Source: Nitrosomonas oligotropha
GTDB lineage: Bacteria; Pseudomonadota; Gammaproteobacteria; Burkholderiales; Nitrosomonadaceae
Assembly (NCBI RefSeq): GCF_900106555.1
Contig: NZ_FNOE01000006.1
Span: 1-64,000 of the forward strand
Length of the DNA: 64,000 nucleotides
Direction of reading: 5' to 3'
Below, piece by piece: positions 9,085-19,469 of this stretch. The notes under the pieces are model-generated. The model worked only from the letters and a program-made list of their open reading frames with translations. It was not told the DNA's origin and did no database searches. Made by a program: the position numbers and the translations under genes. Within the stretch, counting starts at the first letter, position 1. Every line of letters starts with the position of its first letter.

Positions 9085-9827
9085 AATATTTCCCTTAATG
9101 ATTACAAATATAATGAAACAAACTCAAAAAAATTCAACACATATCTTTACACAATGCCTAAACACAGAATGAGAACAATACGTTCTACTGAGCATCTATG
9201 AAGCTGGATACGACAATTAAATTATAAACTTTAATACTTAAAGTAATTCTTTATAATGAACATTAATATACATTGATAATCAACAATATACAAAATATTT
9301 TCTGATTCAATACTTGAAAAACGCCATTGATTAAGGAGTACTCTGCATAACCGATTAATTTATCTAAAAAAACATATGACAAAGAACTTGATAGACTTGT
9401 TCCTTCAAAATCATCTCTATCGCAAGATCATTAGTCAATGATTTCACTTGAATCTTAAATGTCCCTTTATTTCTGTTACCGAAGTTAACAAAAATACGAT
9501 TAAATCTTGTTAGCTGATTTGGTAAAGTTCCAAGAAAACTCAAGCAAAACAATTTTCGCGCACTTATATTGTCATCATGTGACAAACGAAAGCGAAAATA
9601 GCCAAAGACAACCAAACATCAGCTTAATAAAGCTTTGAATTGATACTTTATCCGATATCACCGTTTCCATACCAGTCACATCCTAACTGGCCATAATGAC
9701 CACGTTACCGCTTCGCTCTCAAGTTAATTCAGCTTGTCTAACCAGACCCAATTCTCGTACTAACGATTTATCCTATAATGTAGGACAGATCTGTACTTCA
9801 CAAACACAGATTACTGATTTACAGGCA
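9085..9827. other. 743-bp A/T-rich intergenic region
   Basis: No convincing gene. An 83-codon open frame (9364-9615, - strand) starts with TTG, has no ribosome binding site and matches no family I know. The part next to epsD (9085-9330) is very A/T-rich and should hold the EPS promoter, but I cannot fix -35/-10 boxes or a sigma-54 motif. A short hairpin (tccta/tagga) lies near 9768-9784. Confidence 0.6.
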
Positions 9828-12800
9828 TTAATTGACACACGAGCCGTTGAATCGCTGTAATTCCCGAATAATTTCTAACGCAGAAAGTGGTTTACTAAAA
9901 TAAAATCCTTGATATTGACTGCATCCACGCTGTTTGAGAAAGTCAATTTGTTCCTTTGATTCAACACCTTCCGCAATCACCTGAATATTCAGGCTACCAG
10001 CCATTGCAATAATTGCTGTAACTATTGCCGCATCATTCTCATCGAGAGCGATGTCACGCACAAAAGAACGATCAATTTTAAGCGCATCAATCGTATAGTG
10101 CTTCAAATAGCTCAAGTTAGAATAACCGGTTCCAAAGTCATCGATCGATATCTTGAATCCCATTGCACTTAATTGTTGCAGCGTTTCATTCACCTCAACG
10201 ATATTTTCAGCAAGCATGCTTTCTGTAATCTCCAAAGTCAAGCAACTCGCAGAAACTTTTGCTTGCGTTAAAATACTCGCCACATCTTGCACAAACAGCT
10301 TTTTCTGAAATTGTTTGACGGAAAGATTGATAGCAATTCTGGGCACACTCAAACCTTGATCTTGCCACGCTTTTAGCTGCTCACACACCGATCTGATAAC
10401 CCAATCCCCAATCGGTAAAATCAGGCCCGTTTCTTCGGCCAGCTTAATGAACTGAATGGGCGGAATCAATCCCTTTTCAGGATGCTGCCAGCGCAACAAC
10501 ACTTCCAGACTAACCAGATAATTGTTGTCCATATCAATAATCGGCTGATAATACAGTATCAACTCATTATTTCTTATGGCTCTATGCAAATCGTTACCCA
10601 ATTCATGCTTTTCTTGAATTAAGCGATCCATCTCTGCCGAGTAAAACTGATAGTTGCTTCGCCCCGTAGCTTTAGCATGATACATCGCCAGATCGCTATG
10701 CTTTAACAATGCATCAACATCCTTACCATCCTTAGGATACAGCGCAATTCCGATGCTGCTGTCAATATGGAGTATCCGTTCATTAATGTGATACGGGAGC
10801 GCCAGCAAGTGCAATATTTTCTCCGCGATCGATTCAACATCCTCCAGATCGGTGATTTCCGTCAATATCACGATAAACTCATCCCCGCCTTGACGGGATG
10901 CAGTATCCTCACTGCGTATGCTGGATAAAAGCCTTGCAGCCACTTCTTTTAGCAGCAAATCGCCAACACCATGACCCAGCGTATCATTCACGACTTTGAA
11001 GTGATCCAGATCTATAAACAGCACTGCCGAAAAATCATGATGGCGCTGATTATGCGCCAACGCCTGCGACAAGCGATCCTGCAACAACAATCGATTTGGC
11101 AATCCAGTCAGCACGTCATGATTTGCCATAAAACTGATGTGCTGCTCCAATTGTCTGCGTTCCAACCATAACCTGAAATCGTCCGCAATATAATTAATCA
11201 GGTTTTGCTCGTCCGGTAGCATGAATGACTTTTCTTCCCGGTAGAAAACCTGCAATTGACCGCAAAAATGTCCATCTACTTTGATTCTTGCGAAAATCCC
11301 ATGCGTCAGATCTTCGTTATAGTGATTTGAAGTATAGCGTTGCTCATAAATACTGATCATGCAGGCCGCATGATCGGGAAACTGCATTGCCGGAATCAGA
11401 TGATCGAATATCCGTTCACAAAGCTCCCCGACAGAGAGGTCTTGTTCCATCTCCCGCCGGATCGCATACAAACATGTTCTTTCCTTAAGCCGTTCGTGCA
11501 AAATCAATTCTTTCTGTTTACGCGCAGTAATATCGACGCGGACGGATATATAGCGAACTATCCGGCCGTTGCTGTCTTTGAACGGAACAATCGTGGAATC
11601 GACCCAGTACAAGCTGCCACTTTTTCTCCGGTTACAAATCTCTTTATGCCAAATTTTGCCATTGGTGATGGTTTCCCACATATCTATAAAAAAATCACTC
11701 GAGTGCACGCCTGAGTTAAGAATACGATGATCCTGCCCGATAAGTTCGGAACGGCCATACCCGCTAATCTCACAAAAACGGTCATTCGCTTCAATGATCC
11801 GACCGGAACGGTCACTCACGGAAACCAATGCAAGCTGCCCAATGGCTTCAAGGTAAGTTGTCAGCTCCGCATTGGCAGCTTGCAATTCCTTGTAAAGTAA
11901 TTTTAATTTAGACTTGGATGCAACCAATGCTGCATTAGCCGCTTGTAATTCTTTATTCGTCGACAGCAATTCTTCATTGGTCGATTGCAGCTCTTCGTTG
12001 CTGGATCTAAGTTCTTCTTGCGAAGTTTGCATTTCCTCATGAGTGGCTTGCATTTCCTCACGCATGAGTTGCAGTTCAGTCATCATCGCCAATACAATAT
12101 CATCACCTTTCTCGGATAAATCCGCTGCTTGCTCGATGTTTGAAAGCCGTAGGACTTCTTCCAGACTGATCATTGGATTTTTCTTGGTCATCGCTTGAAG
12201 AGAGAAGTCCTGAAGCAAATTGCGCCTTTCTTGCGGCAATCCATTATCAAGACGTTTATACACCGCCAAACTGCGCTCCAGAGGGGCAAACATCTCTGGA
12301 AAATAATCGATCGATTCCGCAGTTCCCAATAGCAAAATACCGCCAGGATTCAACGCATAATAAAATAGCGGGAATAATCTTTTTTGTAATTCACGATCCA
12401 GATAAATCAGCAAATTCCGGCACGACAAAATATCCAGCTTGGAAAATGGCACATCGGCAATAAGATTCTGTGGCGCGAATATGACCATCTGGCGTATTTC
12501 ATTACAAATCCGGTAGCCATTCTCGTGCTTGATAAAGAACCGGTTTAAGCGCTCCAATGAGATATATTGGCTGATCGCTATGGGGTAAAAACCCTGACGG
12601 GCCTTAGTGATGGCATCCTGATCCAAATCAGTCGCAAATATTTTCACCAAGTACCGGTCTTGCACTCCTCTTTGCTCCAAAGCTTCCCAGAAAAGAATAG
12701 CGAATCCATAAGCTTCTTCTCCTGTCGAACAGGCAGGCACCCAGATTCGCACTGTTTTTCCTTCAGGGTGGGCTGCCAAAATGGGTGGAATAATCTCTGC

Positions 12801-13739
12801 TTTAACATACTGCCACATGACCGGATCGCGGAAAAAATGCGTCACATTGATTAATAGCTCTTTAAATAGCAAATCCAGTTCAACAGGATTCTCACTTAAA
12901 AAATGCGCATAATCTTCAACCTTACTGATTTGATTCTGTCGCATCCGCCGGTCAACGCGACGATATAGCGTGCTTCTCTTATACTGAGAGAAATCATTAC
13001 CCATCCGCCTAGATAAGAGTTGCACAACTTCACTCATCGCACCGGTAAGATGGAATCCTTGCAATTTGGATTTCAAATAACTGGTCACAATGTCCGGCAA
13101 AACGTCGAGTGCTACGAGCGTATCCACTGTGCTTGCTTCAATCAAGTAATCCGGCACACCACCCGGTTCACTGGACATAGAATCCTGCGTAAGCCCCAAC
13201 CCTCCTTTTTTCCGTATGGCGCGTAACCCCTGGATACCATTTGCGCCCGAACCGGAAAAAATAATACCAACCGCCGACTCCCTATATTCTTCCGCCAAGC
13301 TGTGAAAGAAAAAATCGATTAAGGAACTTGATGCATGCCTCGGCTCAGCATCAAATAAGCACAAAAAACCGTTGGAAATAAATACATTCTTGTTTGATTG
13401 CGCGACTATATAGATACGATCAGGTTGCACTTCCGTCAGATTTTCCACGCACACTATCTTCATACTGGTAACATCTTGCAGTTGCCGAGGAGATAGATTT
13501 CCTTGCATCGTATCTGATTGTTGAATAACGACAAAAGCCGCGCCGCTATCCGCTGGTATCTGGGTAAAAAACTGCCGTAGCGGCTTGAGTTCGGTTGCTG
13601 AAGCACCAATACCCACCACTGGGAATAATGTCCTTTCAGGATTGACTGGTTGATGGGATGGGATAGATGGGTTTATGCGCGTTTTTTGTTTTATTGCAAT
13701 CAACTTCTTCGGATTTGAACTCATTTTTCTGATCATCAA
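9828..13739 (-). CDS. CheB-like/CheR/PAS/GGDEF/EAL hybrid signalling protein
   Basis: 1303 residues. Domains in order: CheB-like methylesterase (about 38-225), CheR methyltransferase (about 235-495, SAM loop PACSTGEEAY), a charged coiled coil of HEEMQ/NEELQ repeats (about 550-625), PAS (about 630-745), a GAF-like segment (about 755-865), GGDEF (motif intact at 951-955) and EAL (EVLLR at 1079-1083, DDFGTGYSNLSYL at 1200-1212). CheB/CheR parts normally modify receptor glutamates, while GGDEF/EAL make and degrade cyclic di-GMP. The CheB catalytic positions are altered: Gln74 in place of His and Asn167 in place of Asp, although Ser47 remains. CheR, GGDEF and EAL look intact. No other chemotaxis gene lies nearby. 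An AGAGG site about nine bases upstream supports this ATG. Confidence 0.92.
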   Translation of the reverse strand: MMIRKMSSNPKKLIAIKQKTRINPSIPSHQPVNPERTLFPVVGIGASATELKPLRQFFTQIPADSGAAFVVIQQSDTMQGNLSPRQLQDVTSMKIVCVENLTEVQPDRIYIVAQSNKNVFISNGFLCLFDAEPRHASSSLIDFFFHSLAEEYRESAVGIIFSGSGANGIQGLRAIRKKGGLGLTQDSMSSEPGGVPDYLIEASTVDTLVALDVLPDIVTSYLKSKLQGFHLTGAMSEVVQLLSRRMGNDFSQYKRSTLYRRVDRRMRQNQISKVEDYAHFLSENPVELDLLFKELLINVTHFFRDPVMWQYVKAEIIPPILAAHPEGKTVRIWVPACSTGEEAYGFAILFWEALEQRGVQDRYLVKIFATDLDQDAITKARQGFYPIAISQYISLERLNRFFIKHENGYRICNEIRQMVIFAPQNLIADVPFSKLDILSCRNLLIYLDRELQKRLFPLFYYALNPGGILLLGTAESIDYFPEMFAPLERSLAVYKRLDNGLPQERRNLLQDFSLQAMTKKNPMISLEEVLRLSNIEQAADLSEKGDDIVLAMMTELQLMREEMQATHEEMQTSQEELRSSNEELQSTNEELLSTNKELQAANAALVASKSKLKLLYKELQAANAELTTYLEAIGQLALVSVSDRSGRIIEANDRFCEISGYGRSELIGQDHRILNSGVHSSDFFIDMWETITNGKIWHKEICNRRKSGSLYWVDSTIVPFKDSNGRIVRYISVRVDITARKQKELILHERLKERTCLYAIRREMEQDLSVGELCERIFDHLIPAMQFPDHAACMISIYEQRYTSNHYNEDLTHGIFARIKVDGHFCGQLQVFYREEKSFMLPDEQNLINYIADDFRLWLERRQLEQHISFMANHDVLTGLPNRLLLQDRLSQALAHNQRHHDFSAVLFIDLDHFKVVNDTLGHGVGDLLLKEVAARLLSSIRSEDTASRQGGDEFIVILTEITDLEDVESIAEKILHLLALPYHINERILHIDSSIGIALYPKDGKDVDALLKHSDLAMYHAKATGRSNYQFYSAEMDRLIQEKHELGNDLHRAIRNNELILYYQPIIDMDNNYLVSLEVLLRWQHPEKGLIPPIQFIKLAEETGLILPIGDWVIRSVCEQLKAWQDQGLSVPRIAINLSVKQFQKKLFVQDVASILTQAKVSASCLTLEITESMLAENIVEVNETLQQLSAMGFKISIDDFGTGYSNLSYLKHYTIDALKIDRSFVRDIALDENDAAIVTAIIAMAGSLNIQVIAEGVESKEQIDFLKQRGCSQYQGFYFSKPLSALEIIRELQRFNGSCVN

Positions 13740-14020
13740 AAGAAGCCTCTGATTCTATGAAGTTAACAGGAAAATTTTGATTGATGTTTATAGCATAGTT
13801 TTATGAAAACTTTTAGCTTTATGAATACAGAATGGAAATGGATTTAAAGATTTGCAACGCACCAACCCCAAGTCGACCTTGCGCCACAGCATAATAAATA
13901 CGCAAAAACCATTTTCAAGCAGAAAATTCACTATTGCATTTACCATACAAATGGTTACTCAATGGTCCTTATTACAACAAATAAGCTAAGAAATTCGCAC
14001 AACCTTGTTTATTTTTTCAA

Positions 14021-14338
14021 ATGAAATCACAAAATATTTTTACCGGAATTCCCCAAAACCTGGATCAGGAATTGTTTGAATTTCTAGCCGGAAACGACAA
14101 AGTGGTGATCGAAAAGATCATCTCGAAAGGGCAAAAGTCGCCAGAATCCGGTTGGTATGATCAGGAGAAAAATGAGTGGGTTATTGTATTAAGGGGCAAG
14201 GCGATACTGTCTTTTGAAGATGAAACACCAATACATCTTAATGAGGGAGATTTTATTAATATCCCCGCTCATAAAAAGCACAAAGTCTCATGGACAGATC
14301 CAGACAACGAGACTATCTGGCTCGCTGTTCATTACTGA
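14021..14338 (+). CDS. small cupin-domain protein
   Basis: 105 residues forming a single cupin barrel. The two cupin motifs are recognisable: an acidic first part (WYDQEKNEWVIVLRGKA) and a second with GDFINIPAHKKHKVSW, where the histidines could bind a metal. Similar short cupins are annotated as phosphoribosylaminoimidazole-carboxylase-like or uncharacterised; no substrate can be assigned. It stands alone on the + strand, between two - strand units. Confidence 0.75.
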   Translation: MKSQNIFTGIPQNLDQELFEFLAGNDKVVIEKIISKGQKSPESGWYDQEKNEWVIVLRGKAILSFEDETPIHLNEGDFINIPAHKKHKVSWTDPDNETIWLAVHY

Positions 14339-14445
14339 AGAGATTATTTAACTCAGAATCGAAAGCAGAATCCCGAAGAAATTCTATTACCCGGACTCAC
14401 CATCATGAGCTTGGTAAGGACCTGATATTAGCCGCTTTCTGATAA

Positions 14446-14658
14446 TTAGTTGCGCGCTTGCTTACTATATTTCTGACGGAATTTCTCAACCCTTCCGGCA
14501 GTATCCACAATTTTCTGTTTACCCGTATAGAACGGATGACAAAGTGAACATACTTCAATACTCAATGGTTTGTTCATGGTAGAACGCGTTGTAAAAACAT
14601 TACCGCAACTGCAAGTGACGGTAATTTCCTGATAGTCTGGATGAATGTCTGCTTTCAT
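14446..14658 (-). CDS. rpmE: 50S ribosomal protein L31, zinc-binding form
   Basis: 70 residues, the normal length for L31. It has the four cysteines of the zinc-ribbon (C+) form: Cys16, Cys18, Cys37 and Cys40 (CSCGN and [12 protein letters not shown]). L31 bridges the large and small ribosomal subunits. It lies about 100 bp downstream of rho in the same direction. Confidence 0.96.
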   Translation of the reverse strand: MKADIHPDYQEITVTCSCGNVFTTRSTMNKPLSIEVCSLCHPFYTGKQKIVDTAGRVEKFRQKYSKQARN

Positions 14659-14755
14659 TGCCTATATCCTTAATTATTCCATCCCCAATGGGAAGCTTAA
14701 AAAGCTGCGTATTATCCTTTAATGTACGTATTGGCGCAACTGTGAAAATTAAATC

Positions 14756-16015
14756 CTAAACCCGCCGCATGGAGTCAAAAAAGTCGGAATTATTCTTAGT
14801 CGCCTTGATTTTATCCAGTAAAAACGCCATCGCGTCCATATCGTCCATCGGATGTAGTAGCTTACGCAGCACCCAGATTTTTTGCAGCACATCGGGAGAA
14901 ATCAGCAATTCTTCCCGGCGAGTTCCTGACCGGTTCACATTAATTGCTGGATATATCCGTTTCTCCGCCATTTTCCGGTCAAGATGAATTTCCATATTGC
15001 CGGTACCTTTGAATTCTTCATAGATCACATCATCCATGCGTGATCCGGTATCAATCAGCGCTGTCGCGATGATCGTCAACGATCCGCCTTCTTCGATATT
15101 ACGCGCTGCGCCGAAGAAACGTTTAGGCCGCTGTAACGCACTGGCATCCACACCGCCGGTCAGTACTTTACCGGAAGCCGGCACCACAGCATTATAAGCG
15201 CGCGCCAGCCTCGTAATCGAATCGAGCAGTATCACGACATCTTTCTTGTGCTCGACTAAGCGTTTCGCTTTCTCAATGACCATTTCGGCGACTTGCACGT
15301 GCCGCGTGGCTGCTTCATCGAAAGTGGATGAGATGACTTCGCCTCTCACCGAGCGGATCATTTCCGTCACTTCTTCCGGACGTTCATCAATCAGCAGCAC
15401 CATCAAAATCACATCCGGATAATTAGCCGCAATGGCGTGCGCGATGTGTTGCAGCATCACGGTTTTACCCGACTTTGGACTGGCCACTAATAAACCGCGC
15501 TGCCCCTTTCCAATTGGGGCAATCAAGTCAATGATGCGGCTGGTGATATTTTCTTCGGCTTTGATATCGCGTTCGAGCACGAGCCGCTCATCTGGAAATA
15601 ACGGCGTCAAATTTTCAAACAGGATTTTCTGTTTGGAATTTTCCGGCGGTTCATTATTGACCTTATCAACTTTTACCAGCGCAAAATAACGCTCCCCTTC
15701 TTTCGGCGGGCGAATCTCACCATCAATCGAATCCCCGGTATGCAGATTAAAGCGCCGGATCTGACTGGGTGAAATATAAATATCATCAGGCCCGGCCAGA
15801 TAAGAGGTATCCGGAGAACGTAAAAATCCAAAGCCATCCTGTAATACTTCCAGCGTTCCATGACCGTATATATTTTCGCCCTTGCGCGCCTGATTTTTAA
15901 GCAATGCGAAAATCAGATCCTGTTTCCGCATTCGGTTGGCCCCATCAATTTCGTTCTCGACGGCCATTTTTACTAGTTCAGTGACGTGTAGGTTTTTTAA
16001 ATCGGATAAGCGCAT
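14756..16015 (-). CDS. rho: transcription termination factor Rho
   Basis: 419 residues, the standard length of proteobacterial Rho. The N-terminal helix bundle (1-47) is followed by the cold-shock-like RNA-binding domain (about 50-118, [13 protein letters not shown]) and a RecA-type ATPase (about 140-415) with Walker A SPKSGKT, Walker [16 protein letters not shown], the Q-loop part [11 protein letters not shown] and R-loop [10 protein letters not shown]. It is a hexameric RNA helicase that ends transcription at C-rich untranslated RNA. No defects. Confidence 0.98.
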   Translation of the reverse strand: MRLSDLKNLHVTELVKMAVENEIDGANRMRKQDLIFALLKNQARKGENIYGHGTLEVLQDGFGFLRSPDTSYLAGPDDIYISPSQIRRFNLHTGDSIDGEIRPPKEGERYFALVKVDKVNNEPPENSKQKILFENLTPLFPDERLVLERDIKAEENITSRIIDLIAPIGKGQRGLLVASPKSGKTVMLQHIAHAIAANYPDVILMVLLIDERPEEVTEMIRSVRGEVISSTFDEAATRHVQVAEMVIEKAKRLVEHKKDVVILLDSITRLARAYNAVVPASGKVLTGGVDASALQRPKRFFGAARNIEEGGSLTIIATALIDTGSRMDDVIYEEFKGTGNMEIHLDRKMAEKRIYPAINVNRSGTRREELLISPDVLQKIWVLRKLLHPMDDMDAMAFLLDKIKATKNNSDFFDSMRRV

Positions 16016-16163
16016 GAAAAAGCTCGTGAAAAAATAATACTCAGGTGAAAGATAATGATGCTGGAAGGAAAGTTGTTACGGATGGGATTATTAAATATAA
16101 GGTGGTGTGGGCTTTACCAATCACCTAGTCCACAAATCTATTATGTTCAATAGACTAGCGGGT

Positions 16164-16490
16164 TTAAATATGACTGTCAATAAAGGCGGTTAATTGTGAT
16201 TTTGATAAAGCTCCGACTTTGGTAGCCTCGATAGTGCCGTTTTTAAACAGCATCAGGGTCGGGATACCGCGAATACCGTATTTCGGCGGTGTTAGCTGAT
16301 TTTCATCGATATTCAATTTAGCCACCTTAAGGCGCTCGCCATATTCGCTTGCAATCTCATCGAGTATCGGCGCTATCATTTTACAAGGGCCGCACCACTC
16401 CGCCCAGTAATCCACCAGTACAGGGGTTGTCGATTGTAAAACTTCCGCATCAAAATTAGCATCAGTAACGTAATGAATATGCTGACTCAT
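16164..16490 (-). CDS. trxA: thioredoxin 1
   Basis: 108 residues with the redox motif WCGPCK and the cis-proline loop [11 protein letters not shown]. It is the cytoplasmic disulfide reductant recharged by thioredoxin reductase. I place the start at 16490 (MSQHIHYV) because GAGG lies just upstream; an in-frame ATG at 16505 would add five residues unlike the family. trxA lies upstream of rho in the same direction, an arrangement also known from enterobacteria. Confidence 0.97.
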   Translation of the reverse strand: MSQHIHYVTDANFDAEVLQSTTPVLVDYWAEWCGPCKMIAPILDEIASEYGERLKVAKLNIDENQLTPPKYGIRGIPTLMLFKNGTIEATKVGALSKSQLTAFIDSHI

Positions 16491-16708
16491 ATAATCCTCA
16501 TTCAATTATTCAGTATTAAGAAGAGTAAACCTAATTATCTCAAAGATTGGTTTACGGGATTGGTTGGAATAACGCTGTAAAAGAGTGGTATAAAACTAAA
16601 TTGTTATGCTATAGAAAAAACTGTTAAAAGGGAAGTAGCTTTTAAAAATAGCGCTCGGAAGAAACTGCGGAATATTGTCTCACATCTGCAGGAACCGGAA
16701 TCGGACAA

Positions 16709-17764
16709 TCATCCTTCCGATTGTTGAAATGCCACAATATGATCAGCTTCGAGTCTGATCCCTATTTTCCCGCCAATCGCATGATCATGGTGGCTGGGGA
16801 CGAGCGCAAGGACTTTGGCTCCGCCCGCCAGACGCAACGTATACAAAATCTCCGCGCCGCGAAATGCCTTATGAACCACCGCCGCCTGCATCGTGCTGCT
16901 ATCATCGTGCACAATATCATCCGGACGCAACAATACATCCACGCTGCAACCGGCATCACAGTGCTCTGGAATTACCCCTTGCAATACGCCCAATTCAATT
17001 TCAACCTGTTGCGCATTGATCACCTTACCGGGGAGAAATACTCCCTGACCAATAAAGTTAGCCACAAAACGGTTGGCCGGGCGATGATACAGATTGAATG
17101 CCGTATCCCACTGTTGAATCTCACCGTGATTCATCACGCCGATCTCATCGGCAATCGCAAATGCCTCCGCTTGGTCATGCGTCACCAGAATCGCGGTGGT
17201 TCCTTGTTGCTTGATGATCTCACGCACTTCCATGCTCAACCGTTCGCGCAAACTCACATCCAGATTGGAAAACGGCTCATCCAGCAACAACAGATCCGGT
17301 CTCGGCGCCAGCGCGCGCGCCAGCGCAACGCGCTGCTGCTGCCCGCCCGATAATTCGTGCGGATATTTCTTCGCAACGCTGGCCAGATGCACGACATGCA
17401 GCAATTCTTCAACCCGCCGCTCACGTTCCACTCGCGTTAACCGGTGCAGACCGAAACCGACGTTGGCGGTCACATCGAGATGCGGAAACAACGCATAATC
17501 CTGGAACACCATACCAATCCGCCGTTGTTCCGGCGGCACGAAGGAATCCGCACTGCTCACACAGGCGCCATTGAGCACAATTTCTCCGGCTGCAACCCGC
17601 TCAAAACCGGCGATACAACGCAAGGCAGTGGTCTTGCCGCAGCCGCTCGGGCCGAGCAAACAGCCGATCTGCCCCTTCTGCAATTGCAAAGATAAGTTAC
17701 GGATAACGACCTGCTCGCCATACGCTTGCAAAACGTGATTCAGTTGCAGCAACCCAGTACTCAT
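16709..17764 (-). CDS. fbpC: ferric iron ABC transporter, ATP-binding protein
   Basis: 351 residues. The ABC ATPase domain (about 5-235) has Walker A GPSGCGKT, signature LSGGQQQRVALARAL, Walker B LLLLDEPFSNLD and the H-loop VTHDQAEA. The C-terminal part (about 245-345) is a TOBE-like regulatory domain as in FbpC/PotA/MalK-type subunits. It powers the permease encoded four bases upstream, and with fbpA forms an iron(III) importer of the FbpABC/SfuABC type. Confidence 0.92.
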   Translation of the reverse strand: MSTGLLQLNHVLQAYGEQVVIRNLSLQLQKGQIGCLLGPSGCGKTTALRCIAGFERVAAGEIVLNGACVSSADSFVPPEQRRIGMVFQDYALFPHLDVTANVGFGLHRLTRVERERRVEELLHVVHLASVAKKYPHELSGGQQQRVALARALAPRPDLLLLDEPFSNLDVSLRERLSMEVREIIKQQGTTAILVTHDQAEAFAIADEIGVMNHGEIQQWDTAFNLYHRPANRFVANFIGQGVFLPGKVINAQQVEIELGVLQGVIPEHCDAGCSVDVLLRPDDIVHDDSSTMQAAVVHKAFRGAEILYTLRLAGGAKVLALVPSHHDHAIGGKIGIRLEADHIVAFQQSEG

Positions 17765-17768
17765 CGGT

Positions 17769-19370
17769 TCACTTCTCAGTTTGTCGCATAAACAAGAAAA
17801 TCGGAATCAGCCCGGCCAGCACCAGCGTAACCGCAGGCAACGCAGCCTGCTCCCATTGCCCTTCAGAAGTCATTTCATAAATTCGCACCGCCAGTGTATC
17901 CCAGCCAAAAGGCCGCGTCATCAGCGTAATCGGCATCTCTTTCATGACATCGACAAACACTAAAGTCGCCGCCGTAAAAATGCCCGGTTTCAATATCGGA
18001 ATATGTACTTTCCGGATCATCGCCCAGCCATGCAACCCGAAACTCATCGCCGCCTCGTCGATATTAGGCGTAATTCGTTGCATCGCGCCATCAATCGGAT
18101 AATGACTAACCGCCATAAAACGGATCAAATAGGCGATCAACATAATCATCAGCGTACCCTGGATCAATTGCCCTGTCTCGATTTGCAACCAATGCATCAT
18201 CCACTCACTGAGCCGCCCATCCAGCCACACCAGCGGCACATACACACCAATCGCCAGCACCGTGCCGGGCAATGCATAACCAATCGTAGCGATACGCACC
18301 GCATAGCGCGTAACTGGACTGGGATAACGCCGTGCCGCATAAACCATGGCAATGACAACCAAACAAATCAACAAAGCCGCCAAACCGGACAACGATAGCG
18401 AATGCCAGAGAAATTCCAGATAGCGGGCTACGTCATAATCTTGCGTAAACGATCGCATCGCCCACTGGCACAATTGCAGTACCGGCAGCAGAAATGCCAG
18501 AAACAAGACGCTCAGGACAAAACCGGCCACCAGCCAGTTATGCCATCCCGTCAACCGGATACGCTGCGCGCGCTCGGTTTTTTTACTCTCCGCATAGCGC
18601 ATACGCAACCGGAACTGCTGCTCCAGCACAATCACAACAAAGATGATCAGAATCAATAAAGAAGCAAGCTGCGAAGCCGCGGGCAGAGAAAACATGCTAA
18701 ACCACGCTTTGTAAATCGCGGTCGTGAAGGTATTGTAATTAAACACCGCGACGGTACCGAAATCCGCCAGCGTCTCCATCAGCACCAGCATCACGCCCCC
18801 GGCTATCCAAGGTCGCGCCATCGGCAATACCACCTTGAAGAATCCTTGCTTGCGGTTGAAACCCAGCGATTGCGCCACTTCCAGCGAGCGCTTGCCTTGG
18901 CTCAGAAAAGCATTGCGTGCCAGTAAATAAACATAAGGATAAAAAGCCAGCGTCATGACCACAATCACACCCGCTCTGCCGCGAATATCCGGAAACCAGG
19001 ACAAATCCGAATCCAGCCAGGCACGCAACATAGTTTGCACCGGGCCGGTAAAATCAAACAGCCCCAAAGCGACAAATGCCGTGACATACGCAGGCATCGC
19101 CATCGGCAACAGCAACGCCCAGGAAAAAAAACGCCGCCCGGTGAAGTCATAAACCGCGGTGAGCCACGCCAGACTGATGCCCAATAGCGCAGTACCGCTG
19201 ACGACACCCAAGGCAAGCCAGAACGTGTTGATCAGCAGCTGAGGAAGCGTCGTTTCAAGCAGATGCTGCCAAACATCGCCGGCCGGTGCGAAGAAGGCGG
19301 ACACGATCACGCCCACAGGCGCCAGTACCAATGCAGCTGCTATAAAAGGAACTGAGCGCCAAATGGCCAT
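17769..19370 (-). CDS. fbpB: ferric iron ABC transporter, permease
   Basis: 533 residues with about twelve transmembrane helices in two halves, each with an EAA loop-like segment that contacts the ATPase (SLGFNRKQGFFKVVLPMARP in the first; ...LHGWAMIRKVHIPILKPG in the second). This fused double-permease form is typical of FbpB/SfuB iron transporters. It lies between fbpA (99 bp gap) and fbpC (4 bp gap), so the three genes form one operon. Confidence 0.93.
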   Translation of the reverse strand: MAIWRSVPFIAAALVLAPVGVIVSAFFAPAGDVWQHLLETTLPQLLINTFWLALGVVSGTALLGISLAWLTAVYDFTGRRFFSWALLLPMAMPAYVTAFVALGLFDFTGPVQTMLRAWLDSDLSWFPDIRGRAGVIVVMTLAFYPYVYLLARNAFLSQGKRSLEVAQSLGFNRKQGFFKVVLPMARPWIAGGVMLVLMETLADFGTVAVFNYNTFTTAIYKAWFSMFSLPAASQLASLLILIIFVVIVLEQQFRLRMRYAESKKTERAQRIRLTGWHNWLVAGFVLSVLFLAFLLPVLQLCQWAMRSFTQDYDVARYLEFLWHSLSLSGLAALLICLVVIAMVYAARRYPSPVTRYAVRIATIGYALPGTVLAIGVYVPLVWLDGRLSEWMMHWLQIETGQLIQGTLMIMLIAYLIRFMAVSHYPIDGAMQRITPNIDEAAMSFGLHGWAMIRKVHIPILKPGIFTAATLVFVDVMKEMPITLMTRPFGWDTLAVRIYEMTSEGQWEQAALPAVTLVLAGLIPIFLFMRQTEK

Positions 19371-19469
19371 GACATATTGGTGAAGAAACAGAACAAAAGA
19401 ACTGGCGTAAAAGGCTATTATTTTCTAGCGCTTCTACGCCTCATTGATTTTTGTAGCGACCGTACCTTT

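Noticed and set aside
9364-9615. An 83-codon - strand frame in the gap before epsD
   Set aside because: It begins with TTG, has no ribosome site, and matches no family I know; base composition is that of the surrounding non-coding DNA.
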